The notes below the pieces were generated by a model. The model was not told the origin of the DNA and made no database searches. It saw only the letters and a list, made by a program, of their open reading frames with translations. Source: an uncultured Methanobrevibacter sp. (lineage in GTDB: Archaea; Methanobacteriota; Methanobacteria; Methanobacteriales; Methanobacteriaceae). Taken from it: a stretch of 13,854 nt of DNA. The translations under genes and the position numbers were made by a program. Below, piece by piece: positions 1 through 7,720 of this stretch. Positions within the stretch are counted from its first letter, which is position 1. Every line of letters starts with the position of its first letter. The DNA lies in contig NZ_CALCYR010000180.1 of assembly GCF_937906425.1 (NCBI RefSeq), positions 1 through 13,854 on the forward strand. The letters are read 5' to 3'.

Positions 1-104
1 ATTTAGAATTTAAAACAATAGCTTAAATAAACTTAAAAAGACCATTTAAACAATTTAGAATTTAAAACAATAGCTTAAATAAACTTAAAAAGACCATTTA
101 AACA
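1..104. repeat. 52-bp tandem repeat, two copies
   Basis: Two copies of a 52-bp AT-rich unit run head to tail (1-52 and 53-104) and match base for base. A degenerate beginning of a third copy follows. The array begins at the window edge, so more copies may lie to the left. It is downstream of rdgB and shows no coding potential. Confidence 0.9.
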
Positions 105-295
105 ATTAGAAAATAAATACTAAATCAATGATTAAAAAATATTAGTTTTGTTTATTTAGACTCTAAACTGCTAATTAAATCTAAAACCAATTCCCAGTTT
201 AAACAAACAACCAACAAACCGTTTAATGTTTAATTAAACAACTAAAGACTAAAAAAAACAAATAAGCAAATTAATTGCAGAATGATTAAAAAATT
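105..295. other. AT-rich spacer downstream of rdgB
   Basis: No gene is seen. On the minus strand, downstream of the rdgB stop, there is a run of eight T (plus-strand A run at about 251-258) that could serve as an archaeal T-tract terminator. A perfect 12-base palindrome, GTTTAATTAAAC, lies at 228-239; its role is unknown and it may be chance in such AT-rich DNA. Confidence 0.5.
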
Positions 296-850
296 TTATT
301 TATCCTGGCTTGTATACCAATTGATAAATTTCTCTAAAGAATTTCTTCTATGTGAGAACTGGTTTTTCTCTTCTGTAGTAAGTTCACCAAATGTTTTGCC
401 TTCTTCCTCCACTAAAAATAAAGGATCATAAGCAAAACCAAGGTTTCCTCTTTCTTCATGAGCGATTTGACCTTTGATACGCCCTAAAAAGACCTTGGGC
501 TCAGAATTGGGTGTGCAATAGCCAATAACTGACCTGAATTCAGCGTATCTATCGTCAACTCCTTCCATAAGTTTTAATATATTTTGATTTCCAAGAGAAT
601 CTTGTACATAAGATGAATAAGTTCCTGGAAAACCATTTAAAGCTTTTATGAATAAACCAGCATCTTCTACAATCACAGAGCGATTTAACTCTTGGCAAGC
701 ATATTTAGCACCGAATTTAGCTACATCCTCAAGAGTTCCCTGAGGTTCCATATAGCCTAAATCAATATGCTCTAGTTTAATGCCAAATTTTGAAAAAATA
801 CCCTCTGCTTCTATTACTTTATGTTCGTTCCCAGTTATAAATGTTATCAT
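296..850 (-). CDS. rdgB: XTP/dITP pyrophosphatase (HAM1/RdgB family)
   Basis: Cytosolic house-cleaning enzyme that hydrolyses ITP, dITP and XTP to the monophosphate and pyrophosphate, keeping deaminated purines out of DNA and RNA. The 184 residues match the usual family length. Family signatures are visible in order: the N-terminal TGNEHK nucleotide-binding loop (6-11), the acidic EDAGL segment with E62 and D63, GFPGTYSSYV (73-82), GFAYDPLF (138-145) and the C-terminal SHRRNSLEKF (166-175). The ATG at 848-850 has no clear Shine-Dalgarno site, but a TATA-like element about 28 bases upstream suggests a leaderless or nearly leaderless mRNA. It lies downstream of Kae1-Bud32 on the same strand, a neighbourhood I recall from other euryarchaea, but the 385-base gap argues for separate transcription here. 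Confidence 0.95.
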   Translation of the reverse strand: MITFITGNEHKVIEAEGIFSKFGIKLEHIDLGYMEPQGTLEDVAKFGAKYACQELNRSVIVEDAGLFIKALNGFPGTYSSYVQDSLGNQNILKLMEGVDDRYAEFRSVIGYCTPNSEPKVFLGRIKGQIAHEERGNLGFAYDPLFLVEEEGKTFGELTTEEKNQFSHRRNSLEKFINWYTSQDK

Positions 851-1235
851 ATTTCATAATATATGAAATAGTTTTTATATATTTAACTCAAATAATAAGA
901 ATAATTTTATTAAAGAAGTCAAGATTATAAACCTAAAAAGGATTTAAAAATAAAAAACTTAGTCCTAAAAAAAATAAAAAAAATAAAAAATAAAAAAACT
1001 TCGTCCTAAAAAACCTAAAAAAATAGCTAAAAATTTATAAAAATAAAGAAAAACAATTAAATTTAAAATAAAATAAAAAAAACAATTTAAATTTAAAAAA
1101 AGAATTTGAAAATAAAAATAAAAATAAAAAATAATTTAAATTTAAAAAAAATAATAAAAATATTTAAAATTAAAAATAAAATAATAAAAAATAATTAAAA
1201 TTAAAAATAAAGAAAAAAGAATTAAAAAAAAACAA
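851..1235. other. Spacer between rdgB and Kae1-Bud32, low-complexity A-rich
   Basis: No coding region is supported. Read on the minus strand this is the 3' side of Kae1-Bud32 and is a long series of T runs from 1235 to about 1020, which would act as a diffuse archaeal T-tract terminator. Degenerate repeats are present: an 'ACTTNGTCCTAAAA' element occurs at 957 and 998 (41 bp apart), and an 'AATTTAAATTTAAAAAAA' element at 1084 and 1133 (49 bp apart). Confidence 0.6.
872..884 (-). promoter_or_regulatory. Probable TATA box of rdgB
   Basis: On the minus strand the sequence reads AAATATATAAAAA, a good archaeal box A. Its centre is about 28 bases upstream of the rdgB ATG. Archaeal transcription normally starts about 25-30 bases past the TATA box, so the transcript would begin at or next to the start codon. 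This fits the missing Shine-Dalgarno site. Confidence 0.5.
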
Positions 1236-2861
1236 TTAATGAGTATACCTGCCCCTACTCTCAATGTCAGCTATTTTTTCAATTGTCTTTTTAGAGTCAT
1301 AAGCTTCTAAAATCCAATTAAAGCATTCACTGGCAATCTCATAGTCAATGCTCTGGAATGACTTCTTTAAAACCAAAAGGTCTGCTGCCTTGTCTTCAAG
1401 CAGATCTGAATACTTGCCTAATCCAAAGTCAAAAATGGCCAAGTCAAAATTCTTATTTTCAAAATCAATCAAAATCATATTGGATCCAGTCAAATCCCCA
1501 TGAATAATGTCTGCATCATGCATCAATCTAATGTTTTTTCCAATTACTGCAGACAATTCCTTCCTATCATCACGACTCAAATCAGACATTATGTCCTTTA
1601 CAAGAACTCCATTCAGCTTTTCCATAACAATGGATTTCTCATCCAAATCAATATCATAAAGAACAGGACTTCTAAGACCTGTCTTCTTAACATCAGAAAG
1701 GATTTTAGCCTCACTTCTTGTCCTATGCCTTCTGATTTTTTCATCAATCTCCCTAATGCGATATGATTTTGAAACCCTGTTTTTAACAATGACATCCTCA
1801 TTTAACCATTTGGCCTCATAAATGTCAGATTCTGCACCTTTAGCCTTTAGTTCATTTGGCAAAACAAGCTTTTCCTTTCTATTGTCTACCCAAGGAGCAT
1901 CAACCTCATCTGTTCTAAACCTTTGAATGATTTTAGTGTCATTCAAGTCCAACGGTCCAAAATTATCATACATCAGCTGTCCAAGCCATGCAATCATTAC
2001 ACCATTATCTCCCGAATATTTCATCTCAGGCATATAGAACTTTGCATAATGCTCTTCAGCCATTATCTGCATCATTTCACGAAGCCTTGAATTTGCAGAA
2101 ACCCCTCCGCAAAGCAAGACCTCATCCTTTTCAGTATGTGCAAGTGCACGTTCAGTCACCTCAACAAGCATTGCAAATGCAGTTTCCTGAAGGGAATAAC
2201 AAATGTCCTCAATGTCTGCACCCTTTTCATGAGCGCGCAATGCTGCAGAAAGAAGTCCTGAAAATGAAAAGTCCATTCCCTTAACAACATAAGGCAAATC
2301 AATATAGGAACCCTGTTTTGCAAGTTTTTCAACAACAGGTCCTCCAGGATGTCCAAGACCTGTTTCACGACCAAAATGATCCAGGCAATTGCCTATTGCA
2401 ATGTCAAGGGTTTCGCCAAATATGCGATATCTGCCTGATTCATATGCAATGACCTGACTGTTTCCTCCGCTTACATATAATGTAACCGGATTTTTGGCTC
2501 CAGTGTCAAGTTTGCCAATTTCAACATGTCCAATACAATGGTTTACACCAACTATTGGAACACCTAGACTTAAGGAAAGAGTACGTGCAGAAGTTGCAAC
2601 TGTTCTGAGCGCAGGGCCAAGACCCGGACCTTGGGAAAAGGAAATCAAATCAATATCCTTATATGAAAGACCTGCCTCTTCCATAGCCTGCGGAATAAGT
2701 TGAGGAATCCATTTAGCATGATGTTCAGCCGCTTCCCTTGGATGTATTCCGCCCTCTTCAGGAAACAATTGTTTGCCTGCCATAGCCAGAACCTTTCCAT
2801 CACTGTCAACAATCCCGACTCCTGTCTTTTCTGCAGTTCCTTCAATACCTAAAGAAATCAA
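1236..2861 (-). CDS. kae1: Kae1-Bud32 fusion: tRNA t6A37 threonylcarbamoyltransferase with KEOPS kinase
   Basis: Fused core of the KEOPS complex, which attaches threonylcarbamoyl to A37 of ANN-decoding tRNAs. Residues 1 to about 325 are Kae1 (ASKHA fold): metal ligands H108 and H112 (NHCIGHVE), Y129 in YVSGG, and D285 in SGDNG. Residues from about 340 to 541 are the small RIO-like kinase/ATPase Bud32: GAESDIY nucleotide loop (342-348), K360, E384, HGDLTGSN catalytic loop with D456 and N461, DFG with D478, and the basic SRGR tail near the C-terminus. The fusion is known in Methanobacteriales and Methanococcales; the length of 541 is normal. The start is TTG (2859-2861): an in-frame TAA lies directly upstream, so no longer protein is possible, and an AAGGTTGAT ribosome-site-like stretch precedes it. 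Divergent from cobT. Confidence 0.97.
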   Translation of the reverse strand: MISLGIEGTAEKTGVGIVDSDGKVLAMAGKQLFPEEGGIHPREAAEHHAKWIPQLIPQAMEEAGLSYKDIDLISFSQGPGLGPALRTVATSARTLSLSLGVPIVGVNHCIGHVEIGKLDTGAKNPVTLYVSGGNSQVIAYESGRYRIFGETLDIAIGNCLDHFGRETGLGHPGGPVVEKLAKQGSYIDLPYVVKGMDFSFSGLLSAALRAHEKGADIEDICYSLQETAFAMLVEVTERALAHTEKDEVLLCGGVSANSRLREMMQIMAEEHYAKFYMPEMKYSGDNGVMIAWLGQLMYDNFGPLDLNDTKIIQRFRTDEVDAPWVDNRKEKLVLPNELKAKGAESDIYEAKWLNEDVIVKNRVSKSYRIREIDEKIRRHRTRSEAKILSDVKKTGLRSPVLYDIDLDEKSIVMEKLNGVLVKDIMSDLSRDDRKELSAVIGKNIRLMHDADIIHGDLTGSNMILIDFENKNFDLAIFDFGLGKYSDLLEDKAADLLVLKKSFQSIDYEIASECFNWILEAYDSKKTIEKIADIESRGRYTH

Positions 2862-3325
2862 TTAAATCAACCTTAATTTAGTTTAATAAATCATTTAAGT
2901 AAAATAATAACTAAAATCATGAAATTTTACTAAATTTTACTTTAAAAAAATAAAATAAACTTAAAGTATAGAAATTAAATTTATTTAAAAAAAGAGCAAA
3001 ACAAATTAATTTTACATTGAAACAAATTAATTTTACATTTATTAAATAAATTTAAACATACATTTATATAATTTTTTCCTATAATATATTTATAGATTTA
3101 GTAAATATTAATTTAATTATTTTATTTGCAAAATTAAGAATTTATCTAAAAATTAATTAAAATTAACAAAAATCTAGCTAAATAATTAAAAAAATTTAAT
3201 TAAAAACAAAAACAAAAACAAAAAAATAAAAATTTTAATTAAAAACCAATCTAAATAATTAAAAAATTTTAATTAAAAACACAAAAATCTAGTGAAAACA
3301 TTAAAAATTACAATCAGATGATAAA
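2862..3325. other. Divergent promoter region between Kae1-Bud32 and cobT
   Basis: 464 bases without a gene, holding the promoters of two divergent genes. Several TATA-like stretches occur (for example TTTATATAAT near 3063 and TATATTTATAG near 3084), so a single start site cannot be chosen. An imperfect direct repeat with CTAAATAATTAAAAA at 3178 and 3251 precedes cobT. The 21-bp direct repeat at 2999-3039 is listed separately. Confidence 0.6.
2999..3039. repeat. Direct repeat, 21-bp period, two copies
   Basis: A 20-base sequence (2999-3018) recurs exactly at 3020-3039, giving a period of 21 bp, or two helical turns. Each copy contains the palindromic core AAATTAATTT. It lies in the divergent Kae1-Bud32/cobT spacer, so it could be a pair of protein-binding sites on one face of the helix. 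This is inference from spacing only. Confidence 0.6.
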
Positions 3326-4393
3326 ATGATAGAAGGATTAAAAACTTATGGCTCAGAGGAATTAGTAAAAGAACTGCCAAAACTTAAAAACCCTATTTTC
3401 ATATGTACAATAGCTACAACAGAAACTTCAAAAATCCCAGGACTTACTGGAGCTGGAGCCACTCCAGAATTAACAGTATACACTCCTGCAGGAGATGCAG
3501 AACTTATCATTGACGGAGAAGTAAAATGTATGGACGACATTCCACAAACCATTATTGGAGATGTTGTAACACCTACCCCCTCCATGATAACAAAGGGAGC
3601 GCTTGCAATATGTGACTGTCCTGTAATGATAGTTGATGCAGGCAGTGAAATAAAGGCAAAAACAGAAGTCTTTGACATAAGCGATGGAGAATATGGAAGA
3701 GACATTAGAACAGGAAAAGCCGTTGCAAATCCTGGAGAACTTTTTGAAAAGGGATATTCCCTTGCAGAAATATTATCTGAAAAACATGATTATATTGTAA
3801 TTGGAGAAAGCCTGCCTGCCGGAACAACCACAGCCCTTGGAGTATTATATGGTCTTGGCTATGATGCAAAGGGCAAGGTAAGCGGATGCATGGATACAAA
3901 TCCTCATGAGATGAAAAATGCATTGGTGGATGAAGGACTTGAAAATGCAAATCTAAACTCAGATAAGGAAAATGATCCATTTGATGTAATTGCAGCTGTT
4001 GGAGATCCTATGCTTCCTGTTGTTGCAGGAGTATTGATGGGAGCAAGCGTACCTGTTGTGCTTGCAGGAGGAACCCAATTAACTGCAGCATGTGCAATAG
4101 CCAAATCCATAAACCCTGACTTTGACTTTTCAAATTCAGTTCTTGCCACAACTTCATTTGTTGTTAAGGACGAAACTGCAGACATTCTTGACATTACACG
4201 TCAAATTGGTGAGATAAGTGTAAATGCAGTCAATCCTAACTTTGAAATATCAAGAATTGAAGGACTTAAGAATTACACAGAAGGATTTATTAAGGAAGGA
4301 GCAGGAGCTGGAGGAGCTATGTTTTTAGCCCTTATGCTTGGAAATACAATTGATGAAATTAGGGAATCAATTGAAGACGCTTGTGACAATTAA
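3326..4393 (+). CDS. cobT: Archaeal CobT-like nicotinate-nucleotide phosphoribosyltransferase (UPF0284/TIGR00303)
   Basis: Probable enzyme of the nucleotide-loop branch of cobamide synthesis: transfers ribose phosphate from nicotinate mononucleotide to the lower-ligand base (in methanogens often 5-hydroxybenzimidazole). The 355 residues match the archaeal UPF0284 family. Recognisable blocks are the GAGATPELT region (42-50), GESLPAGTTTALGVL (160-174), GDPMLPVVAG (226-235), LAGGTQLTAACA (246-257) and KEGAGAGGAMFLA (323-335). The last resembles the GEGTGA segment of bacterial CobT that carries the catalytic Glu, so E324 is the candidate, by analogy only. The ATG follows a weak AGATGAT ribosome site; the nearest upstream ATG (3319) runs into TGA after two codons. 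The function is a family-level prediction; some members are still named UPF0284. Cobamides are essential for methanogen methyltransferases, which suits the host. Confidence 0.88.
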   Translation: MIEGLKTYGSEELVKELPKLKNPIFICTIATTETSKIPGLTGAGATPELTVYTPAGDAELIIDGEVKCMDDIPQTIIGDVVTPTPSMITKGALAICDCPVMIVDAGSEIKAKTEVFDISDGEYGRDIRTGKAVANPGELFEKGYSLAEILSEKHDYIVIGESLPAGTTTALGVLYGLGYDAKGKVSGCMDTNPHEMKNALVDEGLENANLNSDKENDPFDVIAAVGDPMLPVVAGVLMGASVPVVLAGGTQLTAACAIAKSINPDFDFSNSVLATTSFVVKDETADILDITRQIGEISVNAVNPNFEISRIEGLKNYTEGFIKEGAGAGGAMFLALMLGNTIDEIRESIEDACDN

Positions 4394-4435
4394 AACAAGC
4401 GAAATAATTATTAAAATTCGATTAATACAAAATTG

Positions 4436-4555
4436 AATAGAAACTAATATAACTTCCAAAGCTCTAAAAACCCTAAAAAAAATAAATCAATAGAAACTAA
4501 TATAGTTTCCAAAGCTCTAAAAACCCTAAAAAAAATAAACCAATAGAAACTAATA
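4436..4555. repeat. 53-bp tandem repeat, 2.2 copies
   Basis: Copy 1 spans 4436-4488 and copy 2 spans 4489-4541, with three base differences; a third, partial copy begins at 4542. Two of the differences turn AACTTCC into AGTTTCC in copy 2, which creates a GAAACT-AATAT-AGTTTC inverted repeat absent from copy 1. The partial third copy provides the left arm of the downstream terminator hairpin. Confidence 0.9.
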
Positions 4556-4583
4556 AAAAAAAATTAGTTTCTAAAATTTTTTT
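4544..4583 (+). terminator. Hairpin plus T-tract terminator after cobT
   Basis: TAGAAACTAAT (4544-4554) and ATTAGTTTCTA (4563-4573) form a perfect 11-bp stem with an all-A loop of 8 bases. A run of seven T follows at 4577-4583. This is the clearest hairpin terminator in the window and is oriented to stop cobT transcription. Confidence 0.65.
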
Positions 4584-4713
4584 AAATCTTAAAAAAAGCA
4601 AACAAACTTTACATTATAATTTAAAAAAATCAATTGAATGAAAAATAAATGCATAAAAAATAGTCTCAAACTAATAATGAATATAAATAAGTAAAAAAAA
4701 GAAGAAAAAGAAA

Positions 4714-4911
4714 TTATTCTTTTATAGAAATAAAAGCGATTTTGCCACCTTTAATAACTTTTAAACCATTACCATCATCTAAAACAAGGTTTAAGAAATT
4801 ATCAATGGTTATTATCTTACCTTCTACTTCTTCCCAATTTTTTAAACCTATTAGAACATCTTTGCCTTTAAACTTAGCAAATTGTCTATTTACTTGAAAA
4901 TCGTTAGCCAT
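4714..4911 (-). CDS. Lsm/Sm-like RNA-binding protein
   Basis: A 65-residue archaeal Sm-like protein, expected to form a ring (hexamer or heptamer) that binds U-rich RNA; archaeal members are tied to RNA processing and tRNA maturation. The Sm1 motif spans about 17-46 (GKDVLIGL then G31, D37, N41 and LVLDD), with D37-x3-N41 in the usual RNA-binding loop. Sm2 is about 50-62, where K54-G55 replaces the common R-G. It is slightly shorter than typical archaeal Lsm proteins (70-80 residues) and lacks an extended N-terminal helix. The ATG at 4909-4911 follows a GGGGCGAT ribosome-site-like sequence. A possible TATA element (minus strand CTTATATTAAAAT, about 4973-4984) would give a leader of roughly 40 bases. 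Convergent with cobT. Confidence 0.82.
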   Translation of the reverse strand: MANDFQVNRQFAKFKGKDVLIGLKNWEEVEGKIITIDNFLNLVLDDGNGLKVIKGGKIAFISIKE

Positions 4912-5543
4912 TTTATCGCCCCAAATAAATCTCCAAAATAATCTGATTAAAAATAAATTCTTTTAGAAAATATTTTAATATAAGTATTATATCTTTAATC
5001 TATAATAAACTTAATGTAAACAATAAGGAAAATTATGATAAAAAAATTAAAAATCCAATCAATGTTGTTCTTAAATTTTAAAAAAATGTAAACAAAGTTT
5101 GTAAAAAGAAAAGAAAGATTAAACAATAAAATTAAAAATGCCAAATTGACTATAAAACTTAACAAAAGAAGAAAAAAATTAAAAAATTTACAATAAAATT
5201 TTGTTAAAACAATACCAAAAAAACAGACTTAAAAATTAAAAAAAATATTCATAAAAATTGAAAAAATAATGAATAAAATAAGAAAAAAATAATTCTTAAA
5301 AATTGAATAAATAATGAAAAAAATAAGAAAAAAATAATTCATAAAAATTGAATAAATAATGAATAAAATAAGAAAAAAATAGTTCTTAAAAATTGAATAA
5401 ATAATGAATAAAATAAAAAAATAGTTCTTAAAAATAATAATTACTGAAATAAAATTTTAAAAAAATAGATTTTAAAATTAAAAAAATAATGAATTAAATA
5501 TTAAAAATAAATAAAAAAATTAAAAATTAAAAGAATTAAACAC
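4912..5543. other. Long AT-rich spacer between the 48-residue gene and lsm
   Basis: 632 bases, the longest stretch without a gene. It contains the lsm promoter region (4912-5000), the 45-bp tandem repeat array (5247-5430) and, next to 5544, T runs on the minus strand (about 5511-5535) that could terminate the 48-residue gene. I see no coding region or RNA gene. Short ATGs inside the repeat units meet stops within a few codons. Confidence 0.6.
5247..5430. repeat. 45-bp tandem repeat, about four copies
   Basis: The marker TTC(A/T)TAAAAATTG recurs at 5248, 5293, 5338 and 5383 (period exactly 45 bp). A last, shortened unit has its TTC at 5425 (period 42, three bases deleted). Units differ by a few bases. 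The array is purely intergenic and very A-rich on the plus strand. Confidence 0.85.
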
Positions 5544-5690
5544 TTAATTTAAGTTTAATTCACTTAAAATTTTGTCTCTTTCTTGTCTAAGTTCTTTTAA
5601 TAACTTTTCGTCATTACAACCTTCTTTTTCCAATTTAGCCAAAGTGTGAGTAATTGCCTGTAATGTACTTTCAAGTTGATTAATTGCCAT
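5544..5690 (-). CDS. Small hypothetical protein, 48 residues, charged helical/coiled-coil
   Basis: I do not recognise this protein. The reading frame begins MAINQLESTLQAITHTLAKL, has one central Cys (C26) between two helical stretches (about 3-22 and 28-46), and ends in SELNLN. Hydrophobic residues at 6, 10, 13, 17, 20 and at 30, 31, 34, 41, 42, 45 give a heptad-like pattern, so a short helical hairpin or coiled coil, perhaps oligomeric, is likely. Signals support a real gene: GAGAGG Shine-Dalgarno 5 bases before the ATG (5688-5690), a TATA box at 5742-5750 about 25 bases before the expected start of transcription, T runs after the stop, and richer codon composition than the flanking DNA. It is the only gene between lsm and surE. 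Function unknown; an adaptor or regulator role would be a guess. Confidence 0.72.
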   Translation of the reverse strand: MAINQLESTLQAITHTLAKLEKEGCNDEKLLKELRQERDKILSELNLN

Positions 5691-5741
5691 AATTTCCTCT
5701 CCCGATTTTTTTAAAAAAAAATAATGAATCTAATCAAAATA

Positions 5742-5750
5742 ATTTATAAA
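5742..5750 (-). promoter_or_regulatory. TATA box of the 48-residue gene
   Basis: Minus strand CTTTTATAAATTA (5739-5751) holds a strong box A, TTTATAAA. Transcription would start near 5719, giving a leader of about 28 bases that includes the GAGAGG ribosome site. Confidence 0.6.
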
Positions 5751-5775
5751 AGACAATTTATTAAAAAATTGTCTT
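5750..5775. promoter_or_regulatory. Operator-like inverted repeat beside the TATA box
   Basis: AAGACAATTT (5750-5759) and AAATTGTCTT (5766-5775) are perfect 10-base inverted arms separated by 6 bases. The element abuts the TATA box of the 48-residue gene on its upstream side, where the TFB-recognition element lies. Such a position suits a dimeric regulator. A role as an RNA hairpin is less likely because it lies upstream of the expected start of transcription. Confidence 0.5.
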
Positions 5776-5998
5776 AGTTAATAAGTATTTTATTTTTTAT
5801 ATTATATATTGTTTGTGTATAAACAAATAAAGTATAGGAATAAAAAATAAAAAAATAACAAAATATGATTTAAAAAAATAATTAAAATAAAAAAATAACT
5901 TTAAAATTAAAAAAAATAGCTTTAAAAAAAATAATTAAAAATAAAAAATGAAAAAAAAATAAAAATTAATTCTTAAAAATAAAGAAAAATTAAAGCCC

Positions 5999-6775
5999 CT
6001 ACTTTAACCATTCCCCTAAAATGTCCATATTATGAGTCATGTCCAATGTTAAAGGAGTTATGGTAGGCAAATTCTCCTCCTCTAAAATATAAGTGTCAGA
6101 ACCTTTAGGATTATCAGTATACAACTCTCCGCCAATCCAATAATACTCTCTTCCTCTTGTATCCAATCTCTTATCAATATAAGGAGTATACATCCTAGTT
6201 GCCAAAGGAGCAACAACAGGCTCATATGAATCAGGACTTGTAGGAACATTAAGATTCAAAATGTCAATGTCTTTTGGAAAGCCATTTTCAACAATTCTTT
6301 CAACAAGATTCCTTAAAACCCTTACGCTTGAAGAGAAATCAATTCCAACATGACCTTCATCAAACTTAAGGTCATCATCACTTACATGTTGTGAAACTGC
6401 AATGGCAGGAATTCCAAGTGAGGCAGCTTCCATAGCTGCACCTAAAGTACCTGAAGTGGTCAATTCACCCCTGCCTGTATTTTGTCCAGTATTAATACCT
6501 GAAATAAGAAGATCCGGTTTTTCACCAAGTATTTCATATATTCCAAGAGTGACTGCATCAGTTGGAGTGCCTGAAACACCGTAACCAATATCCCCATCCC
6601 TTAAGCGAACCTTATTGATTCTAAGAGATTCAAAAAGAGTTAATGCATGTCCGATACCGCTTTGCTGACTTGAAGGGGCAACCAATAATGTATCTCCAAA
6701 TTCACTTACAGCCTCTTTAGCGGCTAAAATACCTGACGCATCTATACCATCATCATTAGATAATAAAATTTTCAT
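5999..6775 (-). CDS. surE: 5'/3'-nucleotidase SurE
   Basis: Metal-dependent nucleoside monophosphate phosphatase of the SurE family, cytosolic. The 258 residues match the family length. The N-terminal LLSNDDGI (4-11) carries metal ligands D8 and D9; S39 lies in PSSQQSGIG (35-42); N95 lies in SGINTGQN (92-99). The conserved TSGTLGAAMEA (107-117) and the NLNVP strand (174-178) are present. The ATG (6773-6775) has only a weak ribosome site (TGATAA); another ATG seven bases upstream is out of frame and stops at once. It follows thyA on the same strand after a 219-base gap. The pairing fits nucleotide-pool maintenance, but nothing shows co-transcription. Confidence 0.96.
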   Translation of the reverse strand: MKILLSNDDGIDASGILAAKEAVSEFGDTLLVAPSSQQSGIGHALTLFESLRINKVRLRDGDIGYGVSGTPTDAVTLGIYEILGEKPDLLISGINTGQNTGRGELTTSGTLGAAMEAASLGIPAIAVSQHVSDDDLKFDEGHVGIDFSSSVRVLRNLVERIVENGFPKDIDILNLNVPTSPDSYEPVVAPLATRMYTPYIDKRLDTRGREYYWIGGELYTDNPKGSDTYILEEENLPTITPLTLDMTHNMDILGEWLK

Positions 6776-6994
6776 GTTATCATTAAAATAATAAAAAATA
6801 GATTAAAATATTTCAATAGTTTTAATCACAAGTAGTAAAATAATTGAGTGAAAATTCATTTAAACAATAGCTTTTAATTTTTTGAAAAACTGATTAAATT
6901 TTTTTTAGTGAAATTTAAATGGTGAAATTACAAAGCTAAAAAAGAATTATTTAAATGAATAAAAAAAAGTTTAAATAAATAAAAAGATTTAAAC

Positions 6995-7702
6995 TTACAA
7001 CAAATTCTTATTAGCGGAAATCAGCTTCTTTGCAGCTCTCATATCATTATTGTAAATGTGGCCTGAAGATGAATAATAATGAATTCCGCCAAAGTTGATC
7101 TTTTCTCCCATAATCTCCTTATTAACTTCTTCAACCATCTTAACTCCAATATAACAGATGAAAAACATATTGGAATAGAATGCTCCAAAGATGTCATTGG
7201 AACGGAAGAAACAGTGAATGGTTAATTCCCCATCCCTGACAATACATTGCAATACCTGCAAACACGGAATGTCTTCCCTATCACCATCAAGTGCAGGATC
7301 AATGGTAACCGCAACTGCACGATTACTTCCTGTAGCTGTCAATATTCTAGCCTTCATGGTTTCAAACTGATCCACGCCAAAATGTTCAAGGATACGATTA
7401 GGATAGGTGTAAACAAAACCTTGATCATCCCTGATTTCAAAGGATTTTACATATTCATGTAATGCATCTCCCTTGATTGGACAGGACTCTATATCATATC
7501 TGCATGACTTGATTTCATTTAACATTGCCTCAGTAGTCATGTGTTGATATTTAGCCCTGTATTTTAAATCTAATGGATCATCAATGTAGTAATAATTTCC
7601 CAAACTTTCCTTAAGATGATGATCGCTGTCCTTATAGGTTTCTTTTCCTTCTTTTAAGATTTTATTAACAAAATTCAAGTAACATTGACCTATAGATATC
7701 AT
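6995..7702 (-). CDS. thyA: Thymidylate synthase, methanogen type
   Basis: Converts dUMP to dTMP. The C-terminal half has ThyA landmarks: catalytic C147 (IPCLQVLQ), R167-S168-x-D170 (FFRSND), N178, and H215-x-Y217 (GHIYNND), closely matching E. coli C146, R166, D169, N177, H207 and Y209. The first 110 residues diverge from bacterial ThyA and the protein is short (235 residues against 264), as in the methanogen-type family, which is thought to use a methanopterin-linked one-carbon donor. The usual His after the catalytic Cys is Leu here. I choose the ATG at 7700-7702; a TTG three codons upstream (7709-7711) is possible but has no ribosome site. A weak TATA-like AT tract about 27 bases upstream would make the ATG transcript leaderless. 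Followed by surE. Confidence 0.92.
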   Translation of the reverse strand: MISIGQCYLNFVNKILKEGKETYKDSDHHLKESLGNYYYIDDPLDLKYRAKYQHMTTEAMLNEIKSCRYDIESCPIKGDALHEYVKSFEIRDDQGFVYTYPNRILEHFGVDQFETMKARILTATGSNRAVAVTIDPALDGDREDIPCLQVLQCIVRDGELTIHCFFRSNDIFGAFYSNMFFICYIGVKMVEEVNKEIMGEKINFGGIHYYSSSGHIYNNDMRAAKKLISANKNLL

Positions 7703-7707
7703 AGTAA

Positions 7708-7720
7708 ACAAACCGTTTGT
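7708..7720. promoter_or_regulatory. Palindrome at the thyA start
   Basis: ACAAAC-C-GTTTGT is a perfect 13-base odd palindrome 5 bases upstream of the thyA ATG. It lies between a possible TATA element (minus strand TTTAATTAAAAAG, about 7721-7733) and the start codon, where a repressor could block initiation. It could also be chance; there is no second copy nearby. Confidence 0.3.

Larger units (their letters stand above)
4394..4713. other. Spacer between convergent cobT and lsm
   Basis: No gene is seen. The spacer separates two convergent genes. It contains the 53-bp tandem repeat (4436-4555) and the hairpin terminator of cobT. The rest (4584-4713) is AT-rich without recognisable structure. 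Confidence 0.6.
5691..5998. other. Spacer between surE and the 48-residue gene
   Basis: Holds the promoter and operator-like inverted repeat of the 48-residue gene (5740-5776). The remainder (about 5820-5998) is A-rich. On the minus strand, directly after the surE stop, it reads as repeated T runs that can act as the surE terminator. No gene is seen. Confidence 0.6.
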
